NCBI RefSeq assembly: GCF_024339025.1 | Contig: NZ_CP101415.1 | Span: 310,001 to 374,000 of the forward strand | DNA: 64,000 bases | Direction of reading: 5' to 3' | From: Mycoplasma bradburyae | Lineage (GTDB): Bacteria; Bacillota_I; Bacilli_A; Mycoplasmatales; Mycoplasmoidaceae | Translations under genes and position numbers: made by a program | Shown here: one piece after another, positions 11,104-22,787 of the stretch | How positions within the stretch are numbered: the stretch's first letter is position 1 | Layout: each line of letters opens with the position of its first letter | The notes under the pieces: model-generated | Databases searched by the model: none | The model's input: only the letters and a program-made list of their open reading frames with translations | Told to the model about the DNA's origin: nothing

Positions 11104-12504
11104 ATGGCTATTTCAAAAAAAATCTTAAATAAAAAATATCAATATGGATTTTATGATAAAGATACAGCTATCTTTGAAACTAATAAAGGAATTTCTAGAG
11201 AAATAGTTAAAAAGATCTCTAAATTAAAAAATGAACCAGAATGAATGCTAAAAATTAGATTAGATGCATTTGATAAGTTTATTAAAATGCCTAATCCTAG
11301 TTTTGGTCCTGATCTATCATTTATTAATTATGATAATGCCATAATGTATTCTAAAGCGATTGATAATCCGCAAACAGATTGAGAAAACGTACCTAAAAAG
11401 ATTAAAGATACTTTTAAAAAATTAGGTATTATGGAAGCTGAAGCGAAATTCCTAAATGGTGTATCAACTCAATATGATTCTCAAGCTGTATATAACAATA
11501 TCGCTAAAGAATTGGAAGAGAACGGAGTTATTTTTACTGATACTGATACAGCAGTTCAAAAATATCCTGAATTAGTTAAAAAATACTTTGGATCAATTGT
11601 CCCTGCAGATGATAACAAATTCGCAGCTTTAAACACAGCTTTTTGATCTGGTGGTTCATTTGTATATGTACCCAAAGGTGTTGAGATTAGAAAACCACTG
11701 CAAGCTTATTTTAGAATCAATGGAAAAAACGTTGGTCAATTTGAAAGAACAATTATCATTCTAGAAGAAGGTGCTAAATGTCACTATGTTGAAGGATGTA
11801 CTGCTCCTGTATATTCTGAAGATAACTTACATTGTGCTGTTGTTGAAGTTTTCTTGCACAAAAACTCAGTTGGTCGATATACAACGATTCAAAATTGATC
11901 TGATAATGTTCTAAACTTAGTTACTAAACGTTCAATTGTTTATGAAAATGCTAAGATGTCTTGAATTGATGGGAATATTGGAGCAAGAATCAATATGAAG
12001 TACCCGTCATCAATTCTTGCGGGTGAATATGCTTCTAGTGATTGCATCTCAATAGCAGTAGCGAATAAAGGAATTATTCAAGACGCAGGAGCTAAAATGA
12101 TTCATTTAGCTCCACATACAAAATCTAGAATAGTATCAAAATCAGTTTCATTCAACGGAGGAGATACTTGTTATCGTGGTTTTGTTAAAATTGATAAAAA
12201 TGCTCATTATTCTAGCTCTAAAGTAGAATGTGATACCTTGCTAATGGATAATATCTCCAGAACTGACACTCTACCAACTGAGATTATTAAGAATAAGTAT
12301 TCTACTTTAGAACATGAAGCTAAAGTATCTAATATTAGCGAAGAACAATTGTTCTATATGATGTCTAAAGGAATATCTAAAGAAGTAGCCGAAAACTTAA
12401 TTGTGTTAGGTTTTATTGAACCTTTCACCAAAGAACTTCCAATGGAATATGCGATTGAGCTTAATCGATTAATTACTATGGATATGGAAGGAAGTGTAGG
12501 TTAA
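11104..12504 (+). CDS. sufB: SUF scaffold protein SufB
   Basis: 466 residues (ATG at 11104, TAA at 12502-12504), normal for SufB, with several UGA Trp codons. Recognisable blocks are [36 protein letters not shown] and [20 protein letters not shown]. It is the main scaffold on which the Fe-S cluster is built, together with SufC and SufD. It is preceded by AAGGAG about 10 bases upstream. Last gene of the operon. Confidence 0.97.
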
Positions 12505-12548
12505 TAGTTTATAATTAATAAGATATAGTGTTAATTAATATTTAGCTT

Positions 12549-13649
12549 ATGCGACCTTTTATTGAGCCAAATTATTATGAAGTATTAGGTGTAGCTGAAA
12601 CTGCTTCTAAAGAAGATATCAAAAGAGCATTTAGACGTCTAGCACGTGAATACCACCCAGACGTTAATAAATCGCCTGATGCTGAAGCTAAATTCAAAGA
12701 GATCAATAGAGCATATACTATTCTAGGAACTGAAACTTCTAGATTTGATTTTGATCGTCGACTTAAACAAAGACGTCAAACAACAACATCTGCTGCATCT
12801 TTTTTTCAACAACGCAATTCAACTAGTACTAATGTAAGCCGTAATAATCAAAATTATTACCAAATCCTTAATGTATCTGAAACCGATTCAATCGATAAGA
12901 TTACAATTCAGTACAAAATGGTAAGATTGCAACACTCAAGTGTGTTTTCAAGAAATAATTTTTCGGCTGAAACTCTTCGTAAAATTGAAGCGGCTTATGA
13001 AGTATTAAGCGATCCAAATAAAAGGGCTAGGTATAATCTTTATTTAAAACAGACTAATCCTTCTGTTATGAGTTTTGAAGTTTGATTGGCTAAAAACCCA
13101 GAACCAACAAACGTTAAGAAAAAAGTTGCTCCACCAGTAATTAAGGAAGAGAAACAATCTAAACAAAAAACAGAAAAAGAATCAACACAAGAACGATTAG
13201 AAACAGAAGATAAGCCTCAAGAAGAAAAAAATAAGCAAATTCACGACCCTGATTCTTTATTCACTAAAACAATCAAGGGTGGCCTTCGTATCATCAAAAG
13301 AACTACCAATATTCAATTAGGGTTAAGTTATTTAATGCTAATCTGTATTATGATTAGTTTAATCTTAACTTTCTTGCAAAAAAACTCAGTTCTTGCTGAT
13401 GTATATCCAATACTAAGTTCGATTTGATATCCATTCGTATCAGTTTTATTTGGAATAACAACTTTATTAAGTTTCTTTAATATGTATTTATCATGAGACT
13501 TTAGTGTTAAGAATCCAGAATTCAAGAAAGTTAATATGATGTGAATAATAACTTCCTTATTATTCTTTAGTGTTTTTTATGCTGCTTATGTAACTAAAAA
13601 AGCAATTGAAAACCAAAAAATATACATGAATCGAATAAATAATTCGTAA
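12549..13649 (+). CDS. Membrane J-domain protein with a second, degenerate J domain
   Basis: 366 residues read through UGA codons, TAA at 13647-13649. An N-terminal J domain (residues ~8-72) has the canonical [11 protein letters not shown] second J-like repeat (~98-166) begins [16 protein letters not shown] and ends [17 protein letters not shown], but HPD is replaced (RLQHSS). A charged Lys/Glu/Gln linker follows (~178-235). The C-terminal 120 residues contain about three hydrophobic segments ([17 protein letters not shown] and two more). It is likely an inner-side membrane-tethered cochaperone for DnaK; its client is unknown. Membrane J-proteins of similar make-up occur in the M. pneumoniae group. 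Confidence 0.8.
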
Positions 13650-13699
13650 TAATCTTTATAAATTGTTAATATAAAGTAATCAAACGGTAATAAGGTTTT

Positions 13700-14689
13700 A
13701 TGAAAAGAAAAGTTGCGATCTTGGGAACAGGGGCATGAGGCACTGCTCTAGCAAATGTTTTATTAAAAAATAACCATACTGTAAAAATGTGGGGGATTGA
13801 TTTAGATGAGATCAAAGATCTAAATAATGGTTATAATACTAGATATTTTGGTCATAAAAAGTTATATAAAGCTCCAGATTTAGCTTCAACTGATTTAGAA
13901 GAAGTTGTAAGTGATTGCGAATTTGTTTTATTAGCGATTCCTTCTAAATTCTTTGGAGATGTTTTAGATAAACTTGCTAATGTTTTAAAAGATCGTAAGA
14001 TTAATTTAATTAATGTAGCAAAAGGGATTGATTCTAATACTAAGCAATTTTGATCTGATGTAATTAGAAAGTTATTCGAGAAAAACCTATTGTCATTAAC
14101 TTCATTACTAGGTCCTTCATTTGCGATCGAAGTATTTAACAACCATCCAACAGTAATTAACGCTGTATCAAGCGATATTAATGCTTGCAAAGATGTTTGC
14201 GAGTTATTTAACAACGACACTTTTGAATTAATTCCTTATCAAAATGAATTATCTGCTCAACTATTTGCTGCGATTAAAAATGTTTGTGCGATAGGTACAG
14301 GAATTATTTTCGAACAAAGTCAATCAGCTAACACAAGATGCGCTTTTTTAACTAAACTATTTAACGAAATGGATAGCATGTACCAAGGTTTAGCTAAAGA
14401 TAACTACAATCCTAAAGATTGTAATCAATTAAGTGGAATTGGTGATTTCATTTTAACTTGTACTAATCCACAATCAAGAAACTTTAGTTTTGGTAATCTA
14501 ATCGCTAAATATGGGATAAAAAATGCTTTATCTAAAAATAACAATACTGTAGAAGGTTACGTAGCTGCTAAAACAATGTACGAATTGATTAAAGCTAATA
14601 ACTTGGAATTAAAGTTACTTACAACGATTTATCAAATATTATACGAAGATTTGGATGAATCTATTTTGATGAAAAAATTGATTAATTAA
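13700..14689 (+). CDS. gpsA: Glycerol-3-phosphate dehydrogenase [NAD(P)+] GpsA
   Basis: 329 residues, ATG at 13700, TAA at 14687-14689. The N-terminal Rossmann motif is AILGTGAWGTALAN (the W is UGA). LLGPSFAIEV and KNVCAIGTGI are typical of the substrate-binding half. It interconverts dihydroxyacetone phosphate and glycerol-3-phosphate for phospholipid synthesis. It lies between two J-domain genes on the same strand, 8 bases before the next start, so it is probably co-transcribed with the second. Confidence 0.92.
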
Positions 14690-14697
14690 TACTTATT

Positions 14698-15705
14698 ATG
14701 GACGACAAAAAGAAACTAGAAGTTAATTTAACCGCAGTTATTCCTTATTTTGATGATTACGAACAATCTAAAGCAGAGAGCGAAAGTACAGTGATGATCT
14801 CTGATAAAACGATTGAATTATATGAGTATTATCAAAACGCAATAAAAGATATTAAGTTATCTAATACCAAGGAGATTTATCTTAATGATTATGAAGCGAT
14901 TAATGAGATAAACAATAGTTTTTATCAAAACTATAATGATTCAGTTAATCAACAAAATCAATATAGTTCATCATCAAGTGATGAATCTTCTAGTTTTAAT
15001 CCTGAACGTCAAAAAGAATTTTACCAACAACACGCTCAAGCATTTTATGATAATCCTGAATTTTATCAAAATCAGGATTATGCGAATAAAAACGGATCAT
15101 ATAATTCAGAACCTTATGAAGGTCCTTTATTTAATGATTCGATTTATAATGATCCATTTATTAGTTATGATGCGACACCGATTAATAATCAACACGTATC
15201 ATCATTTACTGATGGAAGAGAACGCTTATTTTCAGATAGTGTAATCGATCCTAAAGAAGTTGAAAGAACAGCTGAAGTTGAGATTGAGAACTTTATAAAG
15301 AAAACGGCTGATAAAAAAGAAGCTAAAAGGAAAGCTAAGGAAGAAAAAAGAAGACAAAAAGAAGAACAAAAACGTCGTCAACAAGAAGAGAACGAATGAT
15401 ATAGAAAAGCGATGGAAAACAACACCCAATCGTTCAAAGTTGATTTCGGTTTTGATTATGAAAGTGTTGATTGAGAAAACATTGACTTCGGTGGTGGTTT
15501 AGCTGATGATAATAATGAAAGCGAGATTGATGAAGCTTACAAAACGCTTGGACTTAGTCGTAGCGATTCGAATGATCAGATCAAATCTGCTTATCGTAAG
15601 TTAGCAAAAAAATATCACCCAGACCTTAATAAAGATCCAGGTGCTGAAGAAATGTTTAAAAAGATTAATCAAGCTTACGAAGTTTTGAGTGAGTTTGTGC
15701 TTTAG
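14698..15705 (+). CDS. Acidic protein with a J domain at its very C-terminus
   Basis: 335 residues with two UGA codons (at 15400-15402 and 15472-15474), TAG at 15703-15705. Residues ~80-190 are rich in Asn, Gln, Ser, Tyr and Asp, likely disordered. A run of Lys/Arg/Glu/Gln (~195-235) is probably helical. The last ~58 residues are a J domain ([19 protein letters not shown], then [12 protein letters not shown]) that stops right after helix III with [10 protein letters not shown]-terminal J domain with a low-complexity acidic N-terminus is an uncommon order. The 3' end overlaps the convergent pepV gene by 4 bases. Function beyond DnaK stimulation is unknown. Confidence 0.8.
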
Positions 15706-17078
15706 TTTTGATTTAATGTTTTAATTAAATTGATAATCGCATTGATATAAACTTCATAACATACTTTAATTTCATCAAACGTGATGCATTCATTAGGTGC
15801 GTGCATTAATACAGAATCTTCTGCTGGACCAAAAGCTACGCAGTTATCAACTAATTTAGCATAAGTTCCTCCGCCAATTATCTTTGGTTGAGGATCTTTT
15901 TTATTAGTTGTAAATTCATAACAATCTAACATTAGTTTTAATAATGGTGAATTCAAATCAAAGTTTTTAGTTGGTTTAGTATCTATTAATTCGAATTTAG
16001 CATTAATCTTATTTTCTTTTAGATAGTTAATAATACCATTCTTAACATCATCAGTAGTATAAGTTACAGGTACTCTTAAATTCGTATTAACATAAATCAT
16101 ATCATCTTTAGTAAAGATTGTACCGATGTTAGCAGTAACTTCACCAGAGAAATCATTAAAACCTTTTAACGCAGTGTTTAGAGCGTAATGATTATCAAAG
16201 TAATTATCATTAATATACTTAATTAAATCCTGATTATCGTCAAATACCTTACCGTATGATTTCAAGGCATTAACGATCGCATTAATTCCTTTGTTTGGTT
16301 GAGAACCATGCGAAGCGACACCAATATATTCAACACCATCGTTAAGTAATTGTTTGTTGTGATTATCTTGATAATCCATCAATTTTTTATTGTCACTTGT
16401 TGAGATTTTGCAATAATCAGCAATTTGATTAATTACACTTCCTCCATTAATTATTAGTTTATTTTCAGAATTGAAAATTAAACTAAAATCGTAGATTAGT
16501 TTTTCAGTGCTTATTACTGGTCATTGACCATCTGGCGTAAATCCGAAATCAAACTGACCATGTTCTTTGATATAGTGCTTCATGCTATCCATATCAGTTT
16601 CTTCGCTAAGACCAAAGATTATTCTTATTGTTCAATTAGGATCAATTAAATTATGGTCAAGTAAGTATTTCATTACATATAAACTGATAATACTAGGTCC
16701 TTTGTCATCAAGAGTTCCTCTAGCAATAATACTATTGTTTTTAATGATCGGTTCAAACGCTGAAGTGTTTCATTGTTCAACTAAACCTTCAGATACCACA
16801 TCAAGATGACACATGATGCCAAATAATTTAGAGCCATTACCGATTTCGCAATAACCATAACGGTTATTTTGATCTTTATAAATTCTAAAGTCAAATGATT
16901 TAGCTAAATTTAAAACATAGTTTAAAGCATCATCAAGATCTTTTCCATAAGGTAGTTTAGGGTCGTTTGATTTAAATGAAACAGAAGGTATTGCGCAAAG
17001 ATTTTTAATATCCTCAATAATTAAATTTAATTCTTTATCTGTTAATGGGTATTTTTTGAACATTGTTTTATTTATCAC
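15702..17078 (-). CDS. pepV: M20-family dipeptidase (PepV/Sapep type)
   Basis: 458 residues if it starts at ATG 17076-17078; an ATG 15 bases downstream (MFKKYPL) is equally possible. UGA codons lie in the middle. Metal-site blocks include [10 protein letters not shown], then [18 protein letters not shown] and the late [23 protein letters not shown] is typical of PepV. It would cleave short peptides taken up from the host. The gene converges on and overlaps the preceding J-domain gene by 4 bases. Confidence 0.88.
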
Positions 17079-17132
17079 TATTAAATTATATAAATTTAGT
17101 CATAAATGACTAAATAAGTTTAAAAAGAAAAT

Positions 17133-17161
17133 AAAAAAACACATCGCTAAATGATGTGTTT
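17133..17161 (-). terminator. Terminator of the ohr gene (minus strand)
   Basis: The inverted repeat AAACACATC (17137-17145) / GATGTGTTT (17153-17161) has a 7-base loop and is followed on the minus strand by a run of T. It lies 26 bases beyond the stop of the OsmC-type gene. Confidence 0.75.
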
Positions 17162-17186
17162 AATTAGACTATATGATTTTAATGAA

Positions 17187-17624
17187 TTAGTGAGGTAAGT
17201 CGATACCATTAACTCTTAATCAAATAATTTGAGATGGTTTAGCTAATTTAGAATAAGGACAAGTTTGGTGAGCTATAGTCATTAATTCTTTAGCTTTAGA
17301 TTCTTCTAAATCAACAGTTAAAGAGATGCCAACTCTAAGTTCGAAAGCCATAGGTTCATCTTGTTTGTGTAATTCAACAGTTACTTCAACTGGAGCTTCT
17401 TTAACATCAAGACCTAATTTACCAGCAACAGCAAAAACTGCTTGAGAATAACAACTAGCGTAACCAGCAGCAAATAATTGTTCAGGGTTGTATCTATCAG
17501 TGTGAGTACCACCCATAGCTTTAGGGAATCCTAGGTTTAAAGAAAGTTGTCCGTCAGTTGTTTGAACTAAACCTTCGCGTCCAGCTTTAGCTTTAGCAGT
17601 TGATTCATATACCTTGTTAAACAT
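17187..17624 (-). CDS. ohr: Organic hydroperoxide resistance protein (Ohr/OsmC family)
   Basis: 145 residues. The reading passes a UGA (IIWLRVNG) to TAA at 17187-17189. Both redox cysteines are present, in GYASCYSQAV and HQTCPYSK. The pattern QLSLNLGFPKAMGG and the length fit Ohr. It reduces organic peroxides with thiols in the cytosol. It stands alone between ffh and pepV with its own terminator. Confidence 0.92.
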
Positions 17625-17701
17625 ATTTTTATTTCCTTGTTATTAATTTTTATAGATAAATTATAAAGCATACTTATAAAAAAAGTTTTTTAAAGCATAC
17701 T

Positions 17702-19039
17702 TTAGAAAAGTGATCCAAAAGGGTTTTTATTTGATTTAATCATACGACCCATTTCTTCCATCTTACTAGATGCGTTTTGCCAGTCTTTTAATAACTTATT
17801 AAGTTCTTCAACCTTACGACCTGATCCTTTGACGATTCTAGCTTTTCTTGAAGGTTCTCTTATTATTAATTTAGGATTTCTTCTTTCTTTTAATGTCATA
17901 GATGACATTAAAATTTTTCAAATTCTTATTTTTGAAGTCGCTTCTTCTACTTTTTCATCGCTGATCTTATTAGCAAAACCAGGTAACATTTTAATAATTG
18001 ATCCTAAACCACCCATTTTAGATATAGATTGAGTTTGTTGTAATAAATCCTCTAAATCCATACGACCTGAAAGCATTTTTTCAAATGTTTTCATTGTTGA
18101 TTTTTCATCAAATACTTCGGTAGCTTTTTCAGCTAAAGTCATTACGTCACCAAAACCAAGGATTCTATCAGCTATTCTTTCAGGATGGAATAATTCGATC
18201 GCATCTAATTTTTCGCCACTAGTTGAGAACTTAATAGGTACATTAAGAATTGATGTTAATGATAAAGCAGCACCAGCTCTAGCGTCACTATCAAGTTTGG
18301 TAATAATAATCCCGCTTAGCTTTAAATAATTATTAAATTCAGTAGCAATATTTATAATTTCTTGACCAGATAATCCATCAACTACTAAGATAATTTCATC
18401 AGGATCAACGGCATTACGAATATTAACTAATTCGTTCATTAGTTCAACATTAGTTTGTAATCGTCCAGCAGTATCATAAATGATAACGTCACAATTTTTT
18501 TCTTTAGCAACATCAATCGAATTCTTAGCAGTCTTAACTGGATCACTTAAACCTTCATTATAAAAAGGCATGCTGATCTGATTGGCTAAAGTATTTAATT
18601 GATCAATAGCGGCAGGACGATAAACGTCTAATCCAACTAATAAGCTATTCTTTTGTTTTTGTTTGTTTATATATTTAGCTAACTTAGCTACAGTAGTAGT
18701 TTTACCAGCCCCTTGAAGACCTACCATCATAATCTTTGATAATTTCTTATCAATGCTTAATGGTTGATTAGATTTACCTAAGATATTAACTAATTCATCT
18801 TTAATAATTTTTAAAAAATAAGCTTGAACATCAGTTGATTTATCAATTGATTGTCCTATTGTTTTTTCTTTAATTGATTTGATGAATGTCTTAACAACGT
18901 TAATATTAACGTCAGCATCTAATAGTGCAATGCGGATCTCGCGTAAGACTTCTGTTAGGTCTTCTTCTTTTATTGTTTGAGCTATTAATCGCTTCTTTAA
19001 AGATTTAGCGACAATAGATGAAATCATTGATTTAAACAT
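17702..19039 (-). CDS. ffh: Signal recognition particle GTPase Ffh
   Basis: 445 residues, with one UGA (SKIRIWKILMSSM). The N domain is followed by a G domain with GLQGAGKTTTVAKLAKY, DTAGRLQTN and TKLDSDARAGA, then a methionine-rich M domain (MSSMTLKERRNP, WQNASSKMEEMGRMIKS). It binds SRP RNA and signal sequences at the ribosome and docks to FtsY. The start lies 9 bases after the tyrS stop, so the two are probably co-transcribed. No SRP RNA gene was seen nearby. Confidence 0.97.
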
Positions 19040-19048
19040 ATTTGATTA

Positions 19049-20293
19049 TTATTTTCAAATTACTACAAAGTAATTTTTTTTACCTTTTTTAATAACAGTT
19101 AGTTTTTTATCCTTACTAGGTGTATAAACGGTTTCTGGATTATCAACCTTAATATCATCAATTTGAATTGATCCTTGAGATATTAATTCTCTCAGAATTC
19201 GTTTAGAATCAGCTACTTTAGCTTGTAACAATAAATCGATTATTTTATAGGATTGGTTAAGATCAAGTTCAACTTTATCAAAGTTAGCAAAAACCACGAG
19301 TTTTTCTTGATCAGATAATTCCTTGATTTTGTTTTCAAATAAAGCTCTGTTCATTTTGTAAACATTATCTAAATGTTCTTGAGAATGAATTAATTTAATT
19401 AAGTAATCAGCTAAATATCTTTGACCAATTCTTGCTTTTTTATCTTCCTTATGAGCTTTGATGATTTCTTCGATTTTTTCAAGTGATTCTTCTAGAGCGT
19501 ATCGGTAAATTAAATCAACAATAAACTCATCATCTTGGTTGTAAATGTATTGTCAAATTTCGTAAGGATGAGTTAGATTTTCATCTAAATATAGCGCACC
19601 TTTTTCAGATTTACCGAATTTGTTACCATTAGAATTTAGTAATAAATTAAAAGTTAAACCGCAAAGATATTTAGTTTGCTCTTCATCATACTTTTTCTTG
19701 ATTAGATCAATTCCGGTAGTTATGTTACCTCACTGATCTGATCCGCCACATTGAACTTGAACATCGTATTTTTCAAATAGATGCAAGAAGTCGTTACCTT
19801 GAATTAGGTTGTAAGAAAATTCTGCATATGAAATCCCGTTTTCAATTCTTGATCTAATAAACTCTTTATCTAATAAATATGAAACATTAATTAATTTCCC
19901 TACATCTCTAAGAAAACTTAAAAAATTCATATTCTTATAGAATTCGATATTATTAATAATTGTTGCGTTTGTATAACGTTCTAATTGAGCTTGAATTTTC
20001 TTAGCATTATCAGCAATTACTTGAGAATCTTGAATTTTTCTTTCAGAAGCTTTGCCGCTAGGATCACCAATTAAACCAGTAGCACCACCTAAAATGGCGT
20101 AAGTTTTAAATCCAATTTTTTTAAAGTATTTAAGAGTAATGATCGGTATTAAGTTTCCTAAATGGAGAGATTGACCACTTGGATCAAAACCAACATAAAC
20201 CCCCTTTTCGTGTTCTAATGCTAATTTAAGTTTTTCTTCATTAGAAATTTGTTTTATTATATTTCGTTTTTTTAATTCTGCGATGAAGTCCAT
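19049..20293 (-). CDS. tyrS: Tyrosyl-tRNA synthetase
   Basis: 414 residues after reading through UGA at 19055-19057 to TAA at 19049. It is a class I synthetase: GFDPSGQSLHLGN carries the HIGH-type motif, GGATGLIGDPSGK is characteristic of TyrRS, and KFGKSEKGALY is the KMSKS loop. An S4-like RNA-binding domain covers the C-terminal ~80 residues. The 190-base space upstream to glyA shows no T-box that I can recognise. Confidence 0.96.
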
Positions 20294-20484
20294 AGATTTG
20301 ATTATTAATTAAATTGTGTTTTGTATTAATCGATAAAAAAGATGATTATTATCTCTTAAAATAATTCAAAAACTTTGCAATTTATTTTTATGTTTTTGTT
20401 CGATTTTATCGATAATTTTTATTTTTAATAAAAATGGATTTATTAAAGTTTTAGTACTTTTTTAATTAACTCTATAAGTTAATT

Positions 20485-21714
20485 TTAATATGATAAATCT
20501 TCGTAAATTGGATGTTTATCTAGTAGTTTTTTAACTTCTTTTTTAATTTTATTAATAATGTCTTTATTTCCTTTAGATTTAATGATTTGATCAATTCAAT
20601 CAGATATTTGAATAAAATCATTTTGATCTAAGTTTCTTGTAGTCATAGCAGCTGTTCCTAATCTAATACCACTTGGATTAGTAGGTTTGTTGCTATCATA
20701 TGGAATCGTGTTTTTATTAACTACGATTCCTGCTTCATATAATCAATTTTCTACTAAATCACCAGTTAAATTAAATTTAGAGAATAGGTCAATAGTAAAT
20801 AAATGATTATCTGTTCCGTTAGCTATTATCTTGTAACCTTTTTTAATAAAAGCATCACAAAAGGCTTTATTATTATCAATTACATTCTTAATATATGTTT
20901 TAAATTCAGGTTGTAATGCTTCTTCAAAAGCAATTGCTTTAGCAGCAATTACATGCACTAAAGGTCCACCTAATTCACCGGGGAATACAGCGCTGTCAAT
21001 TTTCTTAATTAACTCTTCTTTATTGGTTAAGATAACTCCTCCTCTAGGTCCTCTTAAAGTTTTATGAGTTGTACTTGTAACGATATCGCAATAAGGAATC
21101 GGATTTTGATGATAACCTGTGACAATTAAACCGGCAATATGAGCAACATCAGCCATTAAGTAAGCACCTACTTGATCTGCGATTTCTTTAAATTTTTTAA
21201 AATCAATAAAACGTGAATAATTAGATGCTCCACAAACAATTAATTTTGGTTTAATTTCTAGCGCTTTTTTTAATATTTCATCGTAATCTAATAAATGCGT
21301 ATTTTTATCCACATTATAGTGATAAAAATCGTATATTTTTCCGGAAAAATTTACTTTAGAACCGTGAGTCAAATGACCGCCATCATTAAGACCCATAGCA
21401 AGCACCTTATCGCCTGGTTTTAATAATGCTAAATAAGCAGCAGAATTAGCTGTTGATCCTGAATGTGGTTGAACGTTAGCATGCTTTGCGCCAAATAATT
21501 TTTTTAACTTTTCGATTGCAAGTGATTCAATTTGATCTACAAATTCACATCCACCATAATATCTTTTATTAGGTGTACCTTCTGCATACTTATTAGTTAG
21601 AATTGATCCAGTAGCTTTTAATACGTTTTTAGAAACATAGTTTTCTGAAGCAATCAATTCAATGTGGTCTTTTTGTCTTTGTAATTCCTTATTTATAAGA
21701 TTAATAATATCCAT
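20485..21714 (-). CDS. glyA: Serine hydroxymethyltransferase
   Basis: 409 residues; reading continues through UGA at 20743-20745 to TAA at 20485-20487. The PLP lysine is in [28 protein letters not shown] and [13 protein letters not shown] are family signatures. It makes glycine and methylene-THF from serine. Its promoter region faces the rplM promoter; a minus-strand TATAAT lies at 21748-21753. Confidence 0.96.
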
Positions 21715-21741
21715 AATTTACAACCTGCATATTTAATAACA

Positions 21742-21784
21742 TTGTTTATTATAAATAAAGAATTGTTTATTCATAAATAAAGAA
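21742..21784. repeat. Tandem 21/22-bp duplication in the glyA-rplM divergent promoter region
   Basis: Two adjacent units start with TTGTTTATT and end with ATAAATAAAGAA (21742-21762 and 21763-21784). The second has one extra C. On the minus strand unit 1 contains TATAAT (21748-21753), a likely glyA -10 box; in unit 2 the extra C turns this into TATGAAT. Confidence 0.7.
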
Positions 21785-21788
21785 TATT

Positions 21789-21880
21789 TGTGATAAAATT
21801 ATTATGCTTTATGTAGTTTAGTGGCTTCTAAACTATATTTTACAATGGGACCTCAAAACAAAGGTTTATTTTTTTTAAAT
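21789..21880 (+). promoter_or_regulatory. rplM-rpsI promoter and possible ribosomal-protein leader
   Basis: A TGTGATAAAAT extended -10-like box lies at 21789-21799. The transcript would begin with a perfect 8-bp hairpin (21814-21821 with 21828-21835, loop TGGCTT). A weaker ACCT/AGGT hairpin follows with a run of eight T, resembling an attenuator. L13-S9 operons of Firmicutes are known to carry an autoregulatory leader; whether this is one cannot be decided by eye. Confidence 0.4.
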
Positions 21881-21898
21881 ATTAAAAGGTAATTAATA

Positions 21899-22342
21899 AT
21901 GCAAAAAACAACAATGCAAAAGCCAGTTGTTGCAACAAAAAACCGTAAGTGATATTTGGTAGATGCTTCAGGTTTAGTGTTAGGGAGATTAGCAGTTAAG
22001 GCTGCTAACTTGCTAAGAGGTAAAAACAAACCTGATTTCACTCCTAATGTTGATTGTGGTGATTATTTAATCATATTAAATAGTGATAAAGTTGTTTTGA
22101 CTGGTAACAAATTAGATGGTGAAAAGTGATACCGTCACTCAAACTACATGGGTGGAATTAAATCACGTACAGGTCGTGAAATGGTTGAACACTATTCTGA
22201 CCAATTAGTTTATGATGCAATTAGAAAAATGCTTCCTAAGAACCGTTTAGCTAAGGATATGCTTCGTAAATTAAAAATTTACAAAGATGGTAAGCATGAG
22301 CACGATGCTCAACAACCTACAACATTAGATTGGAGTAAATAA
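21899..22342 (+). CDS. rplM: 50S ribosomal protein L13
   Basis: 147 residues from ATG 21899, or five fewer from the ATG at 21914. UGA Trp in KWYLVDASG and [26 protein letters not shown] and the region around [11 protein letters not shown] are typical of L13. Its TAA overlaps the ATG of rpsI by one base (TAATG). Confidence 0.96.
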
Positions 22343-22734
22343 TGGCTACTACGACTTTTAAAGGATTAGGTAGAAGAAAATCTTCAACTGCTATAGTTAA
22401 ATTAACTCCAGGTTCTGGAAAATTAATTATTAACAATAGAAAAGCAGAAGAATATTTTCCTAATAAGATCGTTATTCAAGATATGCGTCAACCATTAGAA
22501 CTTACTAAAACATCTGAATTATACGATATCAATGTTGTAGTTTCTGGTGGTGGATTTACTGGACAAGCTGGTGCTATTCGTTTAGGGATTGCAAGAGCTT
22601 TAGTTAGCATGAATCCTGATCTTAAAAAACAATTAAAACAACACAAACTAGTAACTCGTGATGCTCGTGTTAAAGAACGTAAAAAATTCGGTCTTTATGG
22701 TGCGAGAAGAGCTCCTCAATTTACTAAACGTTAA
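22342..22734 (+). CDS. rpsI: 30S ribosomal protein S9
   Basis: 130 residues. [17 protein letters not shown] at the start, [19 protein letters not shown] in the middle and the basic end [16 protein letters not shown] are diagnostic. The C-terminal KR tail reaches the ribosomal P site. Translationally coupled to rplM. Confidence 0.97.
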   Translation: MATTTFKGLGRRKSSTAIVKLTPGSGKLIINNRKAEEYFPNKIVIQDMRQPLELTKTSELYDINVVVSGGGFTGQAGAIRLGIARALVSMNPDLKKQLKQHKLVTRDARVKERKKFGLYGARRAPQFTKR

Positions 22735-22740
22735 GATAAT

Positions 22741-22770
22741 AAAATCCCTTTATATGGGGTTTTATTTTTA
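22741..22770 (+). terminator. Terminator after rpsI
   Basis: AAAATCCC (22741-22748) pairs with GGGGTTTT (22756-22763) around a TTTATAT loop and runs into ATTTTTA. It lies 6 bases after the rpsI stop. Confidence 0.8.
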
Positions 22771-22787
22771 TATGTAAGCATTTTTTT

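Noticed and set aside
20294..20484. T-box or other riboswitch before tyrS
   Set aside because: No T-box consensus, specifier loop or strong antiterminator could be found in this AT-rich spacer.
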